Below are positions 5,702 to 10,066 of a stretch of 10,066 bases of DNA, piece after piece. Position 1 is the first letter of the stretch, and each line of letters begins with the position of its first letter. The stretch covers positions 1 to 10,066 of the forward strand of contig JAGAXP010000072.1 in the NCBI GenBank assembly GCA_017940955.1, in the 5' to 3' direction. The notes below the pieces were generated by a model. The model saw only the letters and a program-made list of their open reading frames with translations. It was not told where the DNA came from and did not search any database. The stretch is from Oribacterium sp. (GTDB lineage: Bacteria > Bacillota_A > Clostridia > Lachnospirales > Lachnospiraceae). The position numbers were made by a program, and so were the translations under genes.

Positions 5702-6979
5702 ATGAGAAAAACAGCCCGGAAGCCTGTATTGATCTTTGTGGGGATCATAGCGATTATTTCACTTATGACTTGTGTATGGCTTGTTAATCAGTACAAGCTC
5801 AGAAAAGCAGTAGAAGCGGCCAATGAAAAAAATGCAGTATATAGTTCTGGAACCGCAGAAACCATAACCCCGGAGGAGATGAACGAGCAGCTCAGAGCAG
5901 CCGGCATGACCATGGATGAAAAAGGAAATGTAGGACTTGAAGGCGTAGACATGGACCGTCTTATAAATATGATGGAGTCTGCAGCAGCTGAAAGTGCAGG
6001 AGCAGGAAATGAGGAAGGAGTTCCGGATATAAAGTGCAGAAAATCAGAGGATGGAAAACTCATCTATACCGTAAACGGACGAGAGACCACGGAAAGACCA
6101 CAGCTTTTCGGAGAGAAAGAGCTGTTCTATAACGGTGTACATTATAAAAGGAATACAGCCATTAAGGCGTGGCTTATCCTTGGGGTAGATAACAAAGGGT
6201 CATTGCAGATCGACAGGGACATAAGCGAGATCGGTCTTTCGGACGGGATATTCCTGGTGGCTGAAAATACGGCAAAGAACAGAGTACATATCATTCAGAT
6301 CCCCCGTGATACCATGACTGCCATTACAGTGACTGATAAAAATTCAGATCCTGTGGGAACGGAGATCGATCACTTGACCAGAGCCTGGATGTACGGGGAC
6401 AACCATGAGAAATCCGGAAAATATGCTGTGGATGCGGTGTCCGGTGTTATGGGAGGCTTAAAGATAAACGGTTATATTGCAGGCTCCATTGACATTATAA
6501 ATGAGCTTAATGACTACATCGGCGGAGTAGAGGTCACCATCGAAGACGATGGACTGGAGGCTGCCGACCCGGCTTTTGTAAAGGGTGCCACAGTACTCCT
6601 TAAAGGGGATCAGGCTGAAAAATTTGTGAGAAGGAGAGACATAACTGTGGATTTCACAGCTATGACCCGTATGTCAAGACACCGCCAGTATGCCATAGCC
6701 TTTGAAAACAAGCTTAAAAAGCTTGCTAAAAGAGACTCAGAGGTTATTCCGGGAATGTTTTCCCTGATAGAGGGAAACATCATAACCGATATGGCTAAAG
6801 GAACTTATCTCAAAATAGCAATGGATGCCGTACTTAGTGGTGATCCCCTGAGCGATAAAGACTTTTCAACCCTCGAAGGGGAGAACATTGTTAATCATGA
6901 AAAGAATAAGGATGAATTCTGGCCGGATTATGAGCAGGTAGATCGGCTTGTGCTGGATACTTTCTTCAGGCAGGTATGA
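5702..6979 (+). CDS. LCP (LytR-CpsA-Psr) family glycopolymer ligase
   Basis: LCP proteins move undecaprenyl-pyrophosphate-linked glycopolymers onto peptidoglycan outside the membrane. The 425-residue protein has a basic N-terminus and one membrane segment (about 9-28), then a linker of about 120 residues with acidic and Ala-rich stretches. The LCP core follows: ILGVD (159-163), LSDGIFLV (179-186), IIQIPRDT (197-204), INGYIAGS (255-262), IGGVEV (273-278), LKGDQAEKFVRRRD (300-313) and RMSRHRQ (323-329). The conserved Asp and Arg residues that bind the pyrophosphate are present, so it should be active. The linker is longer than usual. The ribosome binding site GGAAGGA lies just upstream of ATG 5702. 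Position next to the CpsBCD genes supports attachment of this locus's polysaccharide to the cell wall. Its 3' end is followed by 200 non-coding bases rather than an operon-like junction. Confidence 0.92.
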   Translation: MRKTARKPVLIFVGIIAIISLMTCVWLVNQYKLRKAVEAANEKNAVYSSGTAETITPEEMNEQLRAAGMTMDEKGNVGLEGVDMDRLINMMESAAAESAGAGNEEGVPDIKCRKSEDGKLIYTVNGRETTERPQLFGEKELFYNGVHYKRNTAIKAWLILGVDNKGSLQIDRDISEIGLSDGIFLVAENTAKNRVHIIQIPRDTMTAITVTDKNSDPVGTEIDHLTRAWMYGDNHEKSGKYAVDAVSGVMGGLKINGYIAGSIDIINELNDYIGGVEVTIEDDGLEAADPAFVKGATVLLKGDQAEKFVRRRDITVDFTAMTRMSRHRQYAIAFENKLKKLAKRDSEVIPGMFSLIEGNIITDMAKGTYLKIAMDAVLSGDPLSDKDFSTLEGENIVNHEKNKDEFWPDYEQVDRLVLDTFFRQV

Positions 6980-7050
6980 TTTATATTTACGACTTCTTTT
7001 CAGGCGGGTTTTAAAACCGGAAAAATATGAATAAGCTGAATATGCAGCGA

Positions 7051-7109
7051 TTTTGACATATATGTCCTCAAAAATCCGGATTGACTGAATTACAATATTC
7101 AAATATAGG
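7051..7109 (+). promoter_or_regulatory. Promoter region of the poly-Ser/cpsBCD operon with TTTTGACATAT element
   Basis: TTTTGACATAT (7051-7061) continues into the perfect 12-base palindrome GACATATATGTC (7055-7066). Exactly 40 bases after the motif start is TACAAT (7091-7096), a 5/6 -10 box, matching the layout at 3235/3275. A competing sigma-A arrangement also exists: TTGACT (7081-7086), 17 bases, TATAGG (7104-7109). The two predict starts near 7103 and 7116 and cannot be separated by eye. The rest of the 6980-7179 gap holds a loop-less palindrome GGTTTTAAAACC (7007-7018) and the leader described separately. Confidence 0.55.
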
Positions 7110-7117
7110 GAGGTACT

Positions 7118-7183
7118 GTGAGTAGGATTGTGCACTGCGTAAGTACCTTGCCACATAATTTTTATGGAGGTATTTACCGATGA
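7118..7183 (+). CDS. Possible 21-aa leader peptide overlapping the poly-Ser gene
   Basis: A GTG-start frame, beginning MSRIVHCVSTLPHNF, runs 21 codons and stops with TGA at 7181-7183, giving a 4-base ATGA overlap with the start of the next gene. GGGAGG (7108-7113) lies 4 bases before GTG. AGGTACT (7111-7117) can pair with AGTACCT (7142-7148), which would hide this ribosome binding site. If transcription starts at about 7116 instead of 7103, the site is lost and the frame is not translated. The peptide has no run of one amino acid typical of attenuation. It may be chance. Confidence 0.3.
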   Translation: MSRIVHCVSTLPHNFYGGIYR

Positions 7184-7803
7184 AAAAGAAACTTTTAACA
7201 TTGGCGCTTATCGCAGGACTTGTACTTTCAAGCTTTAGTGCTTCATTTGCTGCGGGGTCCTCAACCAATGACAGAACAAGCTCATCAAGTTCATCAAGCT
7301 CATCAGATTCAGATTCGTCGAGCTCATCAAGTTCTTCAAGCTCAACAAGCTCAGGCAACTCAGGTGCAACATCTGTTTCTACCAATGCAAGCGGACAGAC
7401 AGTTACAAAGAATGAGTATTCATCTAACGGCGTTGAGATGACAGTAACCACTGTCGGCAATGATGGAACTACACTTAAGGAAGCTGAGTTCATGGGCAGC
7501 GGTACACAGCACGTTATGCTGAGAACCACAGAAGGCGGTTCTGCTGTAGGACCCAATGGTGAGGCTATCAACACAAGTCCTATTCTGGTAATCACAGAGA
7601 ATGGTGTCTCTGTAGGATGCTTCGTTAATCCGACAACAGGCCTTCCATTAGCTACAGGTCAGGACGCCTTTTACTGGGCTTATGATGCAAACGGCAACCT
7701 TGTTGTTCACTATGTAAATGCACAGGGTTATTTCTACACAGGAACACAGATCATCAACGGACAGACAGTTATATTTAATGACGAAGGCGTGATCATAGGT
7801 TGA
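7180..7803 (+). CDS. Secreted poly-serine protein with a repeat-like C-terminal domain
   Basis: 207 residues. A clear Sec signal peptide (MKKK, then a hydrophobic core to about 20, cleavage likely after SASFA at 24) shows export. The mature protein starts with a low-complexity stretch: residues 34-58 are almost all Ser with two Asp and one Thr, probably a flexible and possibly glycosylated linker. The rest (about 70-207) is Gly, Thr and Asn-rich and likely all beta. The end, with aromatic residues in FYWAYDANGNLVVHYVNAQG (164-183) then TGTQIINGQTVIFNDEGVI, resembles the choline/glucan-binding type of wall-binding repeat (pattern YxxxNGxxxxG-INGQ-xxFNxxG), but only about one and a half units are present, so this is tentative. 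The ribosome binding site GGAGG (7166-7170) has 9-base spacing. It precedes CpsBCD in the same direction. A role in holding the polymer or its export machinery outside the cell is a guess from location. Confidence 0.85.
   Translation: MKKKLLTLALIAGLVLSSFSASFAAGSSTNDRTSSSSSSSSSDSDSSSSSSSSSSTSSGNSGATSVSTNASGQTVTKNEYSSNGVEMTVTTVGNDGTTLKEAEFMGSGTQHVMLRTTEGGSAVGPNGEAINTSPILVITENGVSVGCFVNPTTGLPLATGQDAFYWAYDANGNLVVHYVNAQGYFYTGTQIINGQTVIFNDEGVIIG
7279..7353 (+). repeat. Poly-Ser microsatellite-like tract
   Basis: 25 codons, nearly all serine (TCA, TCG, TCT, AGC, AGT), arranged as degenerate repeats of AGCTCATCA and AGTTCATCA. The mixed codons would lower but not remove slippage. Tract length is a natural candidate for variation between strains. 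Confidence 0.75.
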
Positions 7804-7835
7804 TGATTCCATCATCCGGTTTGCTTGAGGGGTGA

Positions 7836-7858
7836 TATACAATCGCACAAATTGTATA
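7836..7858 (+). other. Stem-loop downstream of the poly-Ser gene
   Basis: TATACAAT (7836-7843) and ATTGTATA (7851-7858) form an 8-bp perfect stem with a 7-base loop. The stem is AT-rich and has no T-run behind it. A smaller hairpin, GATGAT/ATCATC, is at 7802-7816. Together with the hairpin at 7871-7905 these fill the 136-base gap before the CpsB gene. Confidence 0.45.
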
Positions 7859-7870
7859 AGACTCGTGGAT

Positions 7871-7905
7871 ATGAAAGGCAGCAGAGTCGGTCTGCTGCCT
7901 TTCAT
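7871..7905 (+). terminator. Strong 15-bp hairpin without a U-tract (leaky terminator or processing site)
   Basis: ATGAAAGGCAGCAGA (7871-7885) pairs perfectly with TCTGCTGCCTTTCAT (7891-7905) around GTCGG. AATTACTG follows, so termination would be poor unless the TTTCAT inside the stem serves as a U-run for a shorter 9-bp stem. Its place between a highly expressed-looking secreted gene and the CpsB gene suits differential expression within one operon. Confidence 0.5.
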
Positions 7906-7939
7906 AATTACTGATAAAACATGATATAGGAGACCTGAG

Positions 7940-8665
7940 ATGTTTGATATACATTCTCATATCATCTACCACATAGATGACGGCTCTCGAAACATAGAGG
8001 AATCGGTAAAGCTAATCACTATGGCTAAAGAACAGGGGGCGGCTGACATCATAGCTACACCCCACTACTACGTGGAGCATCCCACGGATCCTGCACTTAT
8101 AAAGGAACGGCTTTCTTGCATAGAGGAGGTCTTGAGGGACGCCGGGATCCAGGTAAGGCTGTATTCCGGCAATGAAGTCCTCTATTTTGAAAGCATGACA
8201 GAACATCTTAAGAAGGGCGAGATACTTACTCTGGCAGGAAGCAGATATACCCTTATAGAGTTTTATCCTATGGAAAGCTACAAAACGATCCTTAGATGCG
8301 TTCGTAATGTAAGGAATGCCGGCTTTCTACCTGTCATAGCTCACGCTGAAAGATTCAAGGGACTGAGAGAGAATGGTCTCGGGGAGGTCATAGGCCTCGG
8401 AGCATACATACAGCTTTCCACAGAACCCATAGGAAGAAAAGGGTTTGGTGCGATTCTTGACGGAGAAACAAGATTCGTAAGAAATGCTTTGAAACAAAAA
8501 GAGGTTCACTTTCTGGGAACGGATATGCATCGGGTGGACACCAGACCGCCGGTGATAAGGGATGCCCTTAGGTGGATCTCAAAAAATCTCGACAAGGATT
8601 ACGCCAACCAGCTCCTTTTCGTGAATGGTCTGAAGATCACAGAAGATATAGAGATAGATCTTTAA
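7940..8665 (+). CDS. cpsB: CpsB/YwqE-type PHP-domain tyrosine phosphatase
   Basis: 241 residues, full length for this family of metal-dependent protein-tyrosine phosphatases that reverse phosphorylation of the CpsD kinase and so control capsule or EPS output. Metal ligands are in place: DIHSHI (Asp3, His5, His7), DDGS (13-16), TPHY (His42), GNEV (Glu79), LIEF (Glu107), IAHAER (His135) and LGTDMH (Asp195, His197), then RPP typical of the C-terminal part. There is no signal or membrane segment, so it is cytoplasmic. The start has AGGAGA a few bases upstream. It is followed by the CpsC-type gene after 30 bases, so the two are very likely co-transcribed. Confidence 0.95.
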   Translation: MFDIHSHIIYHIDDGSRNIEESVKLITMAKEQGAADIIATPHYYVEHPTDPALIKERLSCIEEVLRDAGIQVRLYSGNEVLYFESMTEHLKKGEILTLAGSRYTLIEFYPMESYKTILRCVRNVRNAGFLPVIAHAERFKGLRENGLGEVIGLGAYIQLSTEPIGRKGFGAILDGETRFVRNALKQKEVHFLGTDMHRVDTRPPVIRDALRWISKNLDKDYANQLLFVNGLKITEDIEIDL

Positions 8666-8695
8666 TGTAGAAATTATTAAGTCAGAGAGGAATAT

Positions 8696-9493
8696 ATGCC
8701 GGATAACAATAATAACAATTTACTTCAACCAAATAACCTGGTAGCCATCAATACCCTTGAGGACGATGATGACGATGAGATAGATCTTGCCCAAATATTT
8801 TTTGAGTTAAAGAAAAATATACTTTTTCTTATTATGGCACTTATCCTGGGTGGAGGTGCAGGCTATGCAGTTTCAAGGTTTGTGCTGGTGCCGACTTATA
8901 CAAGTACTTCCATGATCTATGTTATGAGTAAGGAGACGACTCTTACTTCACTGGCAGACCTTCAGATAGGTTCCCAGCTTACCTCTGACTATAAGGTACT
9001 GGTCACTGCCAGAACGGTAATGGAGGATGTCATAAAGAAGCTGGGGATAGAAGATATGGACTATCTTGACCTGAGGAAAAAGATAACTCTGGTAAATCCA
9101 CAGAATACCCGTATCCTCAATATATCTGTGCTGGACACAGATCCGAACAGGGCAAAGCAGCTTACGGATGCGGTTTCTGAAAGTGCTTCTGACTATATAG
9201 CAGACATCATGGAGCAGGATCCACCGAAGATCATTGAGTATGGTGAGATACCTCTTAAAAAGACAGGTCCTCATACCGGAAGAAATGCAGTGATAGCTGC
9301 AGCGGTTTTCTTCATGATAACAGCAGGATTTATCGTTATCTCAACGATAACCAATGACACCATAAGAACCGAGGATGATATCGAGAATTATTTCAATCTT
9401 CCTGTTCTTGCGGCTATCCCGGAAAAGGATCCGGAGGCTGCCAAGAAAGCCGACCAATATCATTACGCTTACAGAAAAAAAGAAAAAAGTTAG
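8696..9493 (+). CDS. cpsC: CpsC/Wzz-type chain-length modulator of the tyrosine kinase
   Basis: 265 residues. Two membrane segments (about 41-61 and 196-217) enclose an extracellular loop, the Wzz/PCP layout. A Pro-containing stretch, DPPKIIEYGEIP, lies before the second segment. The cytoplasmic tail, with RTEDDIENYFNLPVLAAIPE (224-243), is the kind that activates the cognate kinase. It ends DQYHYAYRKKEKS with three clustered Tyr, possible phosphorylation sites (inference). The N-terminus is odd: an Asn run (4-8) and an Asp run (23-27) before the first membrane segment. AGAGAGG (8684-8690) is the ribosome binding site. The kinase gene starts 12 bases after its stop. Confidence 0.92.
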   Translation: MPDNNNNNLLQPNNLVAINTLEDDDDDEIDLAQIFFELKKNILFLIMALILGGGAGYAVSRFVLVPTYTSTSMIYVMSKETTLTSLADLQIGSQLTSDYKVLVTARTVMEDVIKKLGIEDMDYLDLRKKITLVNPQNTRILNISVLDTDPNRAKQLTDAVSESASDYIADIMEQDPPKIIEYGEIPLKKTGPHTGRNAVIAAAVFFMITAGFIVISTITNDTIRTEDDIENYFNLPVLAAIPEKDPEAAKKADQYHYAYRKKEKS

Positions 9494-9505
9494 GAACTTT
9501 AGTTT

Positions 9506-10066
9506 ATGACCATCAATAAGAAAACTGTAAATATGAAGCTGGCTCCGGATGACGATTTCCGTTACAGTGAAGCCCTGAGAACCCTGAGAACTAATCTTCT
9601 GTTTTCAGGATCTAAGGTTAAGAACATACTTATAACCTCCACTTCACCAAACGAGGGAAAGTCCACAACCTCCTTTGAGCTTGCCAGAGTTTTTGCAGAG
9701 TCGGGAAAACATACGCTATATCTTGACTGCGATATCAGAAAATCAGAGTTTGTTGCCGTACACAAGATAAAGGGAGAAACCGTGGGGCTTTCCCAGATGC
9801 TTACAGGTCAGGTGCCCCTTGAAGATGGCTTCTATAACGATCCCAAGATGCCGAATCTGGACATGATCTTTGCGGGACCCTACTCACCGAATCCCACTGA
9901 GCTTTTTGAGGATGAGATGTGCGAAAAGCTGTTTCAGTTCATAAAGGAGCAGAATTACGACATCGTAATCATGGATACCGCACCTATAGGAACAGTGATA
10001 GACGCAGCGATTCTTACAAGGTATGCGGATGGAGCAGCTCTTGTTATAGAGGCGGAGGTCACCTCC
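9506..10066 (+). CDS. cpsD: CpsD-type bacterial tyrosine kinase (BY-kinase), cut by window end
   Basis: The first 187 codons are present and run off the right edge. EALRTLRTNLLFSG (22-35) is the standard N-terminal oligomerisation helix. Walker A is TSTSPNEGKST (44-54, Lys52), Walker A' is LYLDCDIRKS (71-80) and Walker B is IVIMDTAP (153-160). All three motifs needed for ATP binding and autophosphorylation are intact. The C-terminal tyrosine cluster would be beyond the window. It works with the adjacent CpsC-type membrane protein and is dephosphorylated by the CpsB-type phosphatase. The ribosome binding site is weak (AGGA at 9492-9495, overlapping the previous stop region), so translation may be coupled to the gene before it. 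Confidence 0.93.
   Translation, partial: MTINKKTVNMKLAPDDDFRYSEALRTLRTNLLFSGSKVKNILITSTSPNEGKSTTSFELARVFAESGKHTLYLDCDIRKSEFVAVHKIKGETVGLSQMLTGQVPLEDGFYNDPKMPNLDMIFAGPYSPNPTELFEDEMCEKLFQFIKEQNYDIVIMDTAPIGTVIDAAILTRYADGAALVIEAEVTS

Noticed and set aside
7005..7020. CGGGTTTTAAAACCGG as a terminator for the LCP gene
   Set aside because: The palindrome has no loop and no T-run follows on the plus strand, so it is unlikely to terminate.
7068..7595. Minus-strand ORF of 175 codons rich in Leu, Asp and Glu
   Set aside because: Its low-complexity middle is the antisense of the poly-Ser tract, and it runs through the promoter region of the real gene.
7832..7924. GTG-start frame of 30 codons between the poly-Ser gene and cpsB
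   Set aside because: The GAGGGGTG in front is too close to act as a ribosome binding site, and the frame runs through the hairpins; more likely non-coding.
1..10066. CRISPR arrays, tRNA/rRNA genes, insertion sequences
   Set aside because: No regularly spaced repeats, cloverleaf-like sequences, transposase frames or terminal inverted repeats were seen.

Overview
The window reads as part of a low-to-mid GC Gram-positive chromosome, most likely a Lachnospiraceae/Clostridia relative (Butyrivibrio or Roseburia type). The basis is strong AGGAGG-type ribosome binding sites, intrinsic terminators with U-runs, ATA/AGA-rich codon use, a split CpsC/CpsD tyrosine-kinase system and an LCP-family ligase. 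The genus is inferred from protein style; no database was consulted. Most of the window is an exopolysaccharide/capsule (EPS) locus.

Layout: (1) 34-480, a small cytoplasmic protein of unknown function whose 3' end carries three consecutive palindromes. (2) 481-843, no convincing gene, but a hairpin-rich candidate non-coding RNA ending in a very good intrinsic terminator at 712-745. (3) 844-3117 on the minus strand, a large membrane-anchored extracellular SGNH-fold protein that has lost catalytic signature residues and carries a repetitive acidic C-terminal tail. (4) 3118-3309, a divergent promoter region. (5) 3310-4818, a polyprenyl-phosphate sugar-1-phosphate transferase that starts repeat-unit synthesis, followed by a terminator. 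(6) 4873-5586, a divergent pair of small DNA-binding proteins: a 55-residue ribbon-helix-helix protein and a MerR/excisionase-type helix-turn-helix protein. Palindromic operator-like repeats lie between them, and a terminator follows. (7) 5702-6979, an LCP ligase. (8) 7180-7803, a secreted poly-serine protein with a possible 21-codon leader ORF in front. (9) 7940-10066, a CpsB-type PHP phosphatase, a CpsC/Wzz-type chain-length modulator and a CpsD tyrosine kinase cut by the window edge.

How the genes fit together (family knowledge plus inference): the transferase loads the first sugar phosphate on the lipid carrier. CpsB, CpsC and CpsD set polymer length and export through tyrosine phosphorylation. 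The LCP protein would attach polymer to the wall. The SGNH-like and poly-Ser proteins are exported and could bind or organise the polymer outside the cell.

The most interesting signal is regulatory. An exact 11-mer, TTTTGACATAT, occurs upstream of three EPS-locus genes (3235-3245 plus, 3177-3187 minus, 7051-7061 plus). In each case a -10-like hexamer starts exactly 40 bases after the motif start, and no good -35 box lies between. This suggests one activator or unusual promoter class co-regulating the inactive-looking SGNH protein, the priming transferase and the poly-Ser/cpsBCD operon.
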